Source: Nothophoma quercina
Lineage: Eukaryota; Ascomycota; Dothideomycetes; Pleosporales; Didymellaceae
NCBI GenBank assembly: GCA_021642125.1
Contig: JAKIXB010000013.1
Span: forward strand, 496,001 to 560,000
Reading direction: 5' to 3'
Length of the DNA: 64,000 nucleotides
The notes under the pieces are model-generated. The model was not told the origin of the DNA. It ran no database searches and saw only the letters and a program-made list of their open reading frames with translations. The position numbers and the translations under genes were made by a program. This document shows, in pieces, positions 20,711-30,859 of this stretch. The number at the start of each line of letters is the position of its first letter. Positions within the stretch are counted from its first letter, which is position 1.

Positions 20711-22857
20711 CTTTAAGTGTGTGTGTTTGTGATGTTGGTGTATAAGTGGGGAAAGAAAGTAATGCGTTTGGTGGTCCAGCCGAAACGCGGTTTTGATATG
20801 CAAGCGGAAGTCGTGGAGTGCGGTCGCAAAGAGTGCGGTGTTCTGTCGATTTCTTGCAGAAGTTGGCTGAAGAAGAAAAGAAGGTGACGGAGAGAAATTA
20901 TCGGATGGTGAAGTAGTAATTGAATGTGGCCTTGGCGACGACTTGATGAGGGCACAATGTCAGGTTACTCGTGACCGGTTGCTCTTCACCTCGAACAGCG
21001 ATAGCACTATTGCTCAATAGAACAATGTAAGCGTGCAATATTAAATCTCCAAACACCGACACGCACAGCGCAACGGGGGGCGAAAGGAAGGAAGATGAGG
21101 AGAGACGGCGTACTACTGTGAGAACACAATTGGTATGGCACACGCGGACAAGGTCCTTTATTAGGCGGATGAACAGAGATGAGACAAACGCTGAGCAACG
21201 TTGAACATTGCTCAGGCCTAGAAGGCAAGAAGAGACGAGGACCAATGGAGAGTTGTACACTCGAGGTGTCGAAACAGAGCGCCACTCCACGCGACTCCGC
21301 ATTCAAGCTTCTGAGCCTAATGTGTGGATGTTGGATCTGTGTTTCAACATCGGACCTGAACTGTAGCCGCCAGCAACCTCGTCCCGGTCCCGCAGCGATA
21401 ACGCGGCGTAGCGCGTACAGGTGCATATTCTTCCGTGCTTCTGGTACAACCGATTTCGGTAGTTCGTCGCCTTATGGGCCACATGAGGCGGAAGGTGTGC
21501 TGGTGCTGAGTCAAAGCGTCACAGGTGTGCCCGTTGACAGGTGAGCCGCTGATCTACGACAACAAACACGGCAGCTAGGCATCATCTAGATCGCTGCAGA
21601 TCCTGGTTCCCACTGTATCCGGCAAGCACTGTGAGCCTGCCGACTGCAAAGTCGAGCACCAATTTGGGGCCTACACCGCCAAAATGAGCGCGCCGCGTCG
21701 CGACACCGCAGACCAGGTAGGGCGAGCAGAGGAGGCTAGACGCAGCAACGCCAAGGCAACCGAGGGTGAAAGAAGCAGCCTTGCACCACGCGACGACAGG
21801 TGATGGTGCGCCGTTGCGGCGCGTCGCCAGCAAAGAAATTGCCGCAACGCGAGTGAATGGTGGTGAGGTGTGTCGTGGGCTCGCCGCCCCACCTGCCACC
21901 CCATCCACCACGCTAAGTTTCAAACTGCCGCTGTGCATGGATCGCACTTTCTTCTGTATCTAGAATCTAGTAACAACGATGCCACGAACGCGCTGTTACT
22001 ATGTAGACGGTCAACAGGTTTGGTATCATCGTCTAGAGCTCATGAGGTCTCTTCAATCTCTGTCTCAATCACTATCCGGTACATCATCTTCAAGTTCGCT
22101 TTAAGAAGGCTGGGAAGTCGAGGTCCTGGAGCGTGTTTCAGAACACAACGTCTCGCTTTCATGATTGGGCGTCGCATCGCAACATTTGATTGGAGCGCAT
22201 TGCTCCCTTTTGGGCTGCAGCTATTTTCCGTAGCCGCTCACCACCCAGTCGATGTATTTGAGGAAACCAGGCCCCAGACACATTGGCAAGCTTGGACTGC
22301 TGTCGTGTACTCGCCAACTCCACATCAATATTCGATCTTAGAACGACGCATCGCGCAAGGTTGTTGGGCCGCCTCGCTGTAAAGTAGGTATCGCTCGCTA
22401 TCGACTTCTTTCGCTGTCAAGTGTTTGGTTGCTGTTTCATGATCCCAGTGTGGAGCACTGTATAAATCCTGATGCATATAGACGTTCTCGGCCAGGTTGC
22501 CGATGTCTTGCTGATTTGCGTAGATTGCAAGGAACGAAATGTCATACGCTTGGACCCTCACGAGTACGGTGGTATTACATTTCCTGTTCCTGAAGTTGTG
22601 CGCTTCCATCTTGCGCACCGGACTGTTCCTGCGGGTCGACGATGCGCATACGGGAAAGTGTCATGCACACATTATGACTGTGAGATGACCATGAAACACG
22701 ATGTATAGGTGAGCGAACGCTGAGATGAGGTGCAAGTTTAGCGATGTACTGTTCTGTGCTACGCGATGAGATTGTGTACCTGGCGTGGCGCAGAGTTGAA
22801 AGGGTTGTGAGGTTTACATCAGCGGGCATGTACAGCCACGGCCGTGTCCGCCGGCCT
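20711..22857. other. Two-kilobase spacer
   Basis: The left end is the promoter of the LPMO-like gene. The right end is 3' sequence of the zincin-like gene. Open frames of up to about 180 codons occur but look like chance frames with no domain. Nothing else is supported. Confidence 0.45.
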
Positions 22858-25156
22858 CTAATCATCACCGTCGATGGTGCGGTCGTCGTCATCCTCTTCA
22901 TCTTCTTCATACTCATCTTCATTTCCGTCGTTGCTGTCATGATCCTCAGCGGTCTGCTCATGTTCACTCATTCCGACTGTGTTTCTCAACTCAGGCAAGT
23001 CAAACGCAGCGTCCGGAAGTCCATCAAGCCCAACGCTCTTCGCCACAGTGATGATGCCAAACTCCATAACCCCATCACGACTTCCACTCTTACCATAGAA
23101 TCCTACGACAACCTCGTGCGACGCGGGCTCCAAGCGTATGACATTCGCGTCCGAGCTGCCTCTAGCATTGAGCTCGCCGCGCACAGTGCGGTCCGTAAGA
23201 CGCATCCGTACGCCTTGCATGTAGTGATCACCACGACCCCTGTTGACCTCGATGCGCTTGATATTGACGTTCGGCGGCAAGGTGATGGTCTGTGATGCGT
23301 GGCCGCCGAAGCGGTGCTCGCGGCCTCCTGTGCGCATTGGACCCCAGTGACTTTTGTGGCCATCTGCGTACTCGATGACGCCGCCGTCCCACCAGGAGCC
23401 GACGCGCAAGTCGATGGAGGTTGCGCGGTGGATGTTGCCGTCTGCGCCGCGCTCTTTGAGGAGCTGCGCCCACTCGCAATTGTCATCGTCTGGGTTAGTC
23501 TCAATTCGATCGGTATATACTGAGCGTTTGAAAAGACGTATAGAGCTTCCGGGAATGCGAACGAATGTTTTGTTGGCCAGTGTCTTCCATACATCATTAA
23601 TCGCCAGCTCTTTGCCGTTGAGACCCAAAACGTCAAGGCGCAGAGGCTGGGCGCGATCGAAGCGTCGCTCAAGCTCATCTTGAAGATAGTCGCGCTCACT
23701 GGTCGGCGAGTTGACTGAAGGCGTAGCTTCGGGCATGTTATTGAAGGAGATGCGTGCAATGCCAACATCAGACGCGATGCGCAGCGCCGCATCAAGCTCG
23801 CCCAGCTCATTGTCGCTATACTTCGCCTCGGCCACCGGAGTACATGTACGTTGCCAAGCTGTAAAGCGTTGGTCTGTCGGCAAATGGAAATGAGGAGAAA
23901 GCTTGAGGCTGAGAGCGCCTCTGAGCTCCCAAGTTGCGCAATCGGTGCTATCAACATCTTCAGCGGACACTTCGGGCTTCTTGCCGTCGGGCATGAATTG
24001 TCTTCTCCAATCGTGTGCCATTGTGCAGTCTTCTCCATGTTGGTGTGATTCAGCGTTGACGCCAAAGGCAAGGCCGACAGCAGACAAAAACGACGACTGA
24101 CCGATGGCGCAAGACTTCCAGATGCTGGATTTGCCGTTCGAAAGCTTCGCTCCAGGGATCCGGCCGTCTGTTAGGCAGCTGTTCACCTCCTCTGTGAAGC
24201 GTGGCCAGGAATACGTCAAGTGGCTCCCAAACGTGCCCAAAGATAATCCCTTGGGTTGGTGACGTCCAGTGCTGACATGTCCAGCTGTCTGATCGTTGCG
24301 CTGGTCGTAGTGTGCATCCAGGATCAAGCCTGCTACAACTGGAGAAGTCTGTACATCGAAGGGGCCGCCGTGGTCCGCAAGAGCCTCCATGAATATGTCG
24401 AAGAGCTCGTTATCTCCATTTACTCTTGTGCCCCTGCCTGCAACATACAAGATCTCATTCTTGGTCTTAGACGACTTCACAACAGTGACTTTGGCTGTTG
24501 ATCGCACGGCATCCTCGAAGTGACGCATATCCGTATGTCTCGCGTTGATGAAGTCCCGGCTGACCGTGTCGATCGTCCACTCTTCCTCCAACCTAAAGGT
24601 CCTGCGACCCAGACCTTTCGTTCTCATGTCTTCTGCAGTCATGGCTTGCCACATGTATGCGGTCATTCGAAACTTCTCGATAGCAGCGGTCAGATCTGAG
24701 TGAGCTGAAGAGAGGCCTCCCGCCTTCTGAGGTGGGCAGTCCATGAGAAGTGGCGAGTCTTTCGCTACCATAACAGCCAGGTGAAGCGGCGGACACTGAA
24801 GCAAGGGGATGTACAACAAGCTGATAATGGTCGACGCTTCTCGCTTGTCGTGTTGCATATGCACCACTTCAAGTAGATTGGAGCCTGGAGAGAGCATAAC
24901 TAGAGCTTTGAAGTGTCCGCCGTGGACGGGCCATGTCTGCTCCGGGAATGCTTCGATGCTATTGGGGGTGGTGGTCTTGACCAGAATGAAATCTTCAGAA
25001 CCAGTCGATTGACATGTGCCTGTGATTAGCAGACAACGCTGGATGGTCAGTCAGGGAACTATCCACAGTAAGTTGATAGTGAATTACCTGATGTATAGTC
25101 TCGCCATCGTAGACATTGGTCAGCTGTAACGCCGATTGTGCTTCATGCATCGTCAT
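22858..25156 (-). CDS. Zinc metallopeptidase-like protein with C-terminal jacalin-type lectin domain, HExxH missing
   Basis: Exon 1 is 25156-25088 and exon 2 is 25038-22858, joined across a 49-base intron to give NVYDGETIHQRCLLITG at the N-terminus; the protein has 749 residues. The N-terminal and middle parts match the layout of the uncharacterised zinc metallopeptidase-like family that includes yeast YIL108W. Residues about 560-690 resemble a jacalin fold: GSWWDGG, then FGGHASQTITLPP and VVVGFYGKSG. The last 34 residues are almost all Asp and Glu. At about residues 342-346, after GQSSFL, where relatives carry HE-x-x-H as I recall it, this copy reads SAVGL (codons 24084-24070), so the zinc site appears lost. 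The rest of the frame is uninterrupted over 2.2 kb. It may be a pseudoenzyme that still binds carbohydrate. Function is otherwise unknown. Confidence 0.75.
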
Positions 25157-25712
25157 AATTAGAATGTATTACTTGGACACTTGCAATAGCTGCAGAAAGA
25201 ATAGATGGCTGCCATCTTAACGAGCAGCAAGGGCCTTATATACTTTAGCATGTCAATACCATGAAATTTGAAGCACAGTCTTGATTAGGCGTGCTGCGAT
25301 TGTATATAGATACGTGGTAGGCAGCTGTATGAATGCGGTTAGTGGCGAGTAGCTGCCTAAGACGACAGGCTGCCAGAGGGTAAGGCGGCCCACAAGCTTC
25401 ATCAAGTACCGTGACTTTCCAAGGCGAGTTCTCTAACACGTGATGTTTGTAGTAGATCGAATTACCGACTGCAAATGGCGATAGGTCAATGATGGATGAG
25501 TGAGGGAATGTGTCGAAGTCGCGCGAAGCGTCTGTGCACTTTAGTCAGCTTTCGCCGCGCTAGCTCTCCGCTCGAAGTTCGCGACAAGCCATCGCGACAT
25601 TTGCGTCCGCAGCCTCACCACGACAACGCCGTCGCTCGCCATTCACCTCACCTTCGTCCACGCCATCCACACACACACGATCTCGCCATAACAGCACTGC
25701 ACCACCGCAAAC
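25157..25712. other. Divergent promoter region
   Basis: It separates the zincin-like gene (-) and the U2AF small-subunit gene (+). The last 150 bases before 25713 are pyrimidine-rich on the plus strand, as in many fungal leaders. No gene was recognised. Confidence 0.5.
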
Positions 25713-26393
25713 ATGGCGAACTACCTCGCTTCCATCTTCGGAACGGAGCAGGACAAGGTCAACTGCTCGTTCTACTACAAGATCGGCGCCTGCCGCCACG
25801 GCGACCGCTGCTCGCGCAAGCACGTCAAGCCCTCATACAGTCAGACGATCCTGCTGCCCAACCTGTACCAGAACCCGGCGTACGACCCCAAGAACAAGAT
25901 GAACCCGCAGCAGATGCAGATGCACTTTGACGCCTTCTACGAGGACATCTGGTGCGAGCTTTGCCAATACGGGCTGGTTGAGGAGCTGGTTGTGTGCGAC
26001 AACAACAATGACCGTAAGTCGAGCCCACGTCTTGTTTCTGAGTAGGAGAATGTATAGCTAACAAGCACAGATCTTATTGGCAACGTCTACGTGCGCTTCA
26101 AGTACGAGGAAGACGCGCAGAAAGCCTGCGACGCGCTGAACTCCCGCTGGTACGCCGGCCGTCCCATCTACTGCGAGCTGTCCCCCGTGACCGATTTCCG
26201 GGAAGCGTGCTGTCGACTCAATAGCGGCGAGGGCTGTGTGCGCGGCGGCTTCTGCAACTTCATCCACAGAAAGGAGCCTACGGCGGAACTCGATCGCGAT
26301 CTCGACATGTGCACGCGCAAGTGGCTCAAGGAGAGAGGTCGCGATGCAAGGAGTATGAGCAGGAGCCCTACACCGCCTGCGAAGAGGTTCTAG
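25713..26393 (+). CDS. U2AF1: U2AF small subunit (U2AF35), splicing factor
   Basis: Exons 25713-26013 and 26071-26393 give 207 residues. The order is CCCH zinc finger (C-X7-C-X5-C-X3-H in KIGACRHGDRCSRKH), a U2AF-homology RRM that includes NVYVRFKYEEDAQKACDALNSRWYAGRPI, and a second CCCH finger (CCRLNSGEGCVRGGFCNFIH). The tail is short, with RSMSRSPTPPAKRF in place of the long RS domain of animals. With the large subunit it recognises the AG at the 3' end of introns in the nucleus, so it serves nearly every gene in this intron-rich genome. The intron of 57 bases lies inside the RRM and has normal ends. The protein is complete and highly conserved. Confidence 0.96.
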
Positions 26394-26983
26394 GAGAACC
26401 GTCGGAGCGAGGCTGCAGGCGATGTCAAAAAGGAGGATATGGAATATTTCAAGAAACAGACAATGGACGATGTTAAAGTGGAAACCAAAGATGCGCCCGA
26501 CACGAATCTTTAGGAAAGTCCGTCAGCGCGGACAAGTCGAAGAGAGACTTCGGGGGTGTATGGACGCAGATGAAGATGGAGCAAACACAATCCACGAAGG
26601 GAGATATGGCGTCAGGGAGTTTGATACCTCAGATGCGCGCATCGCGTACGACGGGACTGTACATTACGAATCAACAAGCCTGCCAACGGGCTGGTAGTAT
26701 TAAGAAGAGTATTACATCCACACAGTCGCCAACGAGATAATGAGTGACAGACACAAGAAAATCGCATTAGCCGTACCGTAGTACTGGCCTGGTATCATCT
26801 AATCGCTAAACAGCAGTTTGGAAAAGGTGTCGCGTCGCTGACGCGCTCGCCGTGTCCTCCAAGACATTATGCCCGAACGCCATCCATGCATATACACATG
26901 ACCCCTCTCATCCCTTGTCAATACGACGGTTCTGTCTCGCATCGCTCATCGTCCCGCCAAATCTTCGCCAACGCTCGGGAGAA
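26394..26983. other. Convergent spacer
   Basis: It holds the 3' ends of the U2AF gene and the tail-anchored protein gene. The frame stays open for 39 codons after the U2AF stop, which I take as chance. Confidence 0.45.
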
Positions 26984-27844
26984 TCATATAATCCCCTTCC
27001 CCCTCAGCACCAGCACCGTAACAATAGCACCCACAACCACCACGAGGAAGATCATCCAAAACGCCCAGCACATGTACGTGCGCTGTCTGCTTTTTCTTTG
27101 TTGTGACTCGAGCCAGCTATCTCTGTGCGACGGGTCAGCCGTGATGGTCGTCCAGAAGCGAAAACTGCTCCGTGGTCTCCCGCTGAGACTCAGGCCCAAG
27201 GACAACCGCGAATTATTCCCATTCCGTGTGAAGCGTCGCGAGCCGCGCTTGGACCGCGAGCCCGTAGCTTCCAGGTCGGGTGGGAAATGTGTGGATCTGG
27301 GGGTTGGGGGAAGCGAAGGAGGATGCGAAGAAAGTGCGAAGCGGAAGCGGGAAGCTCGGCGCGAGGCACGCTTGGAAGGAGGAGTGTCTGCTGCGAGAGC
27401 AAAGTGTGCAGAGCGGGGTGTGGAAGGGAGGGAAGGGGCAGGGTTCGATTGCGCAGTTGCAAACTGAGATATACTCGGTAATTTGCTCAGCGCAATCATC
27501 TCGGGCTGTTTCCCAGTCTCCTCAGCGTCAAAGTAGACACTCCTCGTGCCTGAAGTCGCTTTGCTTTTCCGCTCCTCTTTTCTCTGTCGCGATCGCTCTT
27601 TCTCCAGTACAATTGCAGGGGCAGACAGGGGACGCGTGAAGGCCGTGGGAGGAAACGCGGGAGACAAGTGGCATTGCGAGGTTGGTGTGCTTATGGGCGA
27701 GTCTATAGGGGAAGAGAGGGACACGACGTACGCATGCTTTGTTTCCCTTTTGCCACCGTTGCCGGACTCTGCGGCCAGCATGGCGGCTTCGTCGTTGTGC
27801 ACTGCGACTGAGAAGCGTCGCCAGAAATTGGGGTCTTGGACCAT
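26984..27844 (-). CDS. Probable tail-anchored membrane protein, function unknown
   Basis: From ATG 27844 a single exon encodes 286 residues. Upstream of this ATG the frame is open for 33 more codons but has no ATG. The N-terminus MVQDPNFWRRFSVAVHNDEAA looks like a conserved start. The middle is a disordered region rich in Ser, Pro, Arg and Lys, including two similar SLPSTPRSAHF / SLPPTPRSTHF motifs about 45 residues apart. One hydrophobic helix, WAFWMIFLVVVVGAIVTVLV, sits within 10 residues of the C-terminus, preceded by basic residues, as in tail-anchored proteins of the ER or mitochondrial surface. The TPR/SPR sites may be phosphorylated by proline-directed kinases. No enzyme motif was seen. 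Confidence 0.65.
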   Translation of the reverse strand: MVQDPNFWRRFSVAVHNDEAAMLAAESGNGGKRETKHAYVVSLSSPIDSPISTPTSQCHLSPAFPPTAFTRPLSAPAIVLEKERSRQRKEERKSKATSGTRSVYFDAEETGKQPEMIALSKLPSISQFATAQSNPAPSLPSTPRSAHFALAADTPPSKRASRRASRFRFALSSHPPSLPPTPRSTHFPPDLEATGSRSKRGSRRFTRNGNNSRLSLGLSLSGRPRSSFRFWTTITADPSHRDSWLESQQRKSRQRTYMCWAFWMIFLVVVVGAIVTVLVLRGKGII

Positions 27845-29171
27845 GGTGGGTGAATGCTTTGACAAGCTCGATGATTGTAAGGCGGGGTGCGTTTGCGGTC
27901 TGGCAGACGTTGGTGGTGATGTTGTAAGAACGGATGGGAGCAAAGGTAGAAGCGAAGGTAGAAGCGACGGTGGTGTGCGCTGTGATGCTGTTTTGATCGA
28001 GTCGAAATTCGAGGTGAAGTGAAGTTAAGTGGGGCCGCCGGATATGAGTATTCGTGAAGTGAAATCGAGATAGGAACCCGCTCGTGGTGCCAAGCTGTCG
28101 TTGTATCACCACCCGGGACTAGAAATTACGCCACTCGAGAAGGAGTAGTTGCGCATGCGATGTCGTGTGCCAGTACAAAAGCGAGACAGTATTGTATCCC
28201 ACGCAGGTACGATGACGGTTTTGGAAGTTGTTTGTGGTACTCGAAATGAGTATTTTGTTGCACTGCAACCCGAGATTGGTGTGGAGAACTGCTTTGAGAG
28301 ACAGGTGATCCCGTACGTGTTTTGGATTGACAGGTAGTGGTACCAGGATGTACCACGGTGAACAGCGAATAAGCGTTGATAGTTTGAGTTACGAAAAGAA
28401 CGAATTGAATGTTTATTTGGATGGAAGGCAGCTCATCAAGGCGCAGACGAGAGAAGAAGTGAAGGTGAAGGAAAGTTGTTTGTTACATAAAGAATGGGAA
28501 CTGCATACTTGGCCGAACTGCACCCCTAACACAACATGCATACTATGGGCTTGCATACCTTGTGATGCAACTGCCGCTCAGATCAGCAGTAGGTACAAAT
28601 TCTCGATTGTTTGTGTGAAGCGTTCACTGCACTGTGGTCCTTGTTTGACGACGTTTCGAAGTGGGGCCTGTGCTGTCCAATCAACGTTTGCTGAGCAGCG
28701 GGACGTTGTTGGGGTTCCTGGAAGACATCGCTGGGGCAGCGCCGAAATTGCCAAAGGACGAGTCGAGACCAGGAACAGGCTGAAAGTTGGCAGGTGCTTG
28801 ATCGTCGGCATTACTAGGGTGATGCGCGGAAGGCTGAGGATGCACCGGCAGCTACCCGCGCCTGCAGGTGCAGGAGGTTTGGCCGATGCAATTCATAGGG
28901 ACAACGAGTTGATCTGAGCCGGGAAATGAGTGCGCTCAGCCTCATGTTGAGAGATGCGGCCAAAAAATGCCTCCCTATTCGAGATAAACCACATTCTGAA
29001 ACGCAGCGCTAGAGTGGCCCGAGGCGAGGCAGGCGTGCACAGGCATCAGCGAGCAAGATGTGCAATGCTCCGTTCAATCTCTGACCGTTGGGGTTTCCTG
29101 GACCACTCCTCCACAATCCTTGTCTTACCTGATCGTCATCAGCGACACGCGTTCAGATCCGGCAACTGATC
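27845..29171. other. Divergent spacer of 1.3 kb
   Basis: This separates the tail-anchored protein gene (-) and the DUF3605 gene (+). A plus-strand frame at 28327-28917 is open but shows no domain and is not called. The rest is presumed promoter sequence. Confidence 0.45.
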
Positions 29172-29980
29172 ATGATGCCAAAAGAAGAATCGCTGCCCTT
29201 TTGGAAAGTGAACGTGCCACGAGAGCAGTGGCCAGCCGAATGTCCCGATTTCCTGAAAGACATTAGCGAAAAGGACGAGGGCATCATTGGCACGCCTGAT
29301 GAGGAGTACACGTTGCTAAGCTGGCAGGAGGTGCGGGAACTCGTCAGTACGGTAGTGCAACCTAAAATCGGGAGCACAAGTATTGACGGGCGCTGATAGG
29401 GATCGACCGTGTCGACAAATTTCACCGCAAGCCTTCAGAGCTGCGGCGGTACAGAGCGTTCACATACCGGTTGGTGAAGGAGTATGGCAGCATCATGAAC
29501 TTTATCGTGAACGAACGGCTGCAGTGGGAGAGCATGCAGCCAAAAGGCCGGCCGTTCGAGTTCGATGGTACTTACCCTAATAAGCCTTTCTATGACATGG
29601 TCTAACGTGCTCCAGAGGATATCAAGATCGTATGTGGTGATACAGCACCTCAAAGCTTGTGCTGACCGGTTTAGCTGTACAACGACTGGCCATATGGCAT
29701 CGACCCTGACATCGTGCATCTCGTAGTGTGGACCAAGTTCGAGCTCGAGGACGACGAAGAGAGTGGCCTCTGCACAGCAGAATCGCGCAAAGAGATTGAC
29801 GATTACGTACAGAAGACGTTCGCAACCCAGGTCAATGAGCTCGTCTGGTTCAAGAATTGGAAGAGCTTGAAGAGCGTGCATGCTGTCGAGCATTTCCACG
29901 TGATGCTCTATAAGCCGGACCGCGGTTTTCTAAAGGAGATCACCAACGGCGACGTGCCCATGACTGAGAAGTTTGAGTGA
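29172..29980 (+). CDS. GIG1: DUF3605 protein, N-acetylglucosamine-induced GIG1-like
   Basis: Exons are 29172-29346, 29400-29567, 29616-29629 and 29675-29980, for 220 residues. The third exon is only 14 bases; it supplies part of EDIKI and is required to keep the frame into LYNDWPYGIDPDIVHLVVWTKF, the core of the DUF3605 family. Earlier conserved pieces are SELRRYRAFTYRLVKEYGSIMNFIVNERLQW, and the tail holds the FATQVNELVWFKNWKSLKSV helix and a HFHVML strand. In Candida the relative Gig1 is induced by N-acetylglucosamine; its chemistry is unknown. No signal or membrane segment is present, so it is probably cytosolic. All three introns have usable branch sites and normal ends. Confidence 0.85.
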
Positions 29981-30859
29981 GCGTTTGCAATCACAACATG
30001 CTGAGCACTTCCAGCGGAGCATTTCATAGACGTAAGACAACCGGTATCGGGATAGATTACGGACATACTCTGGTAGAGAATCTTGATCTGATAAATTTTC
30101 ATCTGATAAAAATCAGGGTCACGGGAGAACGGAGCCACCCCTGTCGCTCACTCCCCAAAGTGATTTGCAGCGAGAAGTTTTTGACAGGCGTCGGTAGCAC
30201 CGCCACATGCGCGCCACACCGCGGCATTTCAACGATTCAACACTACGGAAGGGGCGTTTGCAACCCTTTTCGAACGTCCACATGCCCTGTCGCCATGAAC
30301 CTGTGAACAATACTACGCGCATACGCTCAGTTCTCTTTCCTGTTTTCTTTGTTGTCATTCTCGTCCCCACTACATCGCATCCCGCGCACGGCGCCCTGAC
30401 CACGGAGCGGTGAGAGCGTACCAAAAAGTCCAAGTCGCGGGACAGGGGCTCCACTCGCAGACAGCGTCGCGAAGACGGTCGAGTGCGTGTTCACTCCTCA
30501 CCTGGCAGTCTGCCTCTTCACAGTGTGCTCGCGTGTTCTGTGACGCCAATTGCCCGACTTCGGCGAGTTGTGCGTGTGAGTACCTTCGGGGCATACTTTT
30601 TGCCTGCAGTAGCCTTCTTGCGCATATGAGGTCAATATTCACCGAGGACTGCCGTAAATACTCGCCAGATACATGAGCACTGACATGTCGTAGTAGGACT
30701 ACATTCTTCGCACTCGTCGCATAGTCGCATACTCGTTCCCACGCGCGTCCGTCGCAGATCGTACCGGCACACAGCCACCCCTCGGCGTCACCACCCATGC
30801 GAACAGCGTTCTGAAGAGCCCCGCGACGCCCCTCGCTGAATCAACTTCAGTGTCACACC
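29981..30859. other. Promoter and leader of HMG-CoA reductase
   Basis: The right part contains a pyrimidine-rich stretch near 30325-30370 and ends in CACCATG at the start codon. Short upstream ATGs occur in the presumed leader. No sterol regulatory element could be named with confidence. Confidence 0.45.

Noticed and set aside
26391..26513. 39-codon open extension after the U2AF small-subunit stop as readthrough
   Set aside because: The TAG context lacks known readthrough signals, and the protein already ends as fungal U2AF35 does.
27436..27450. tRNA B-box-like GGTTCGATTGC
   Set aside because: It lies inside the tail-anchored protein gene, and no A-box, anticodon arm or acceptor stem can be built around it.
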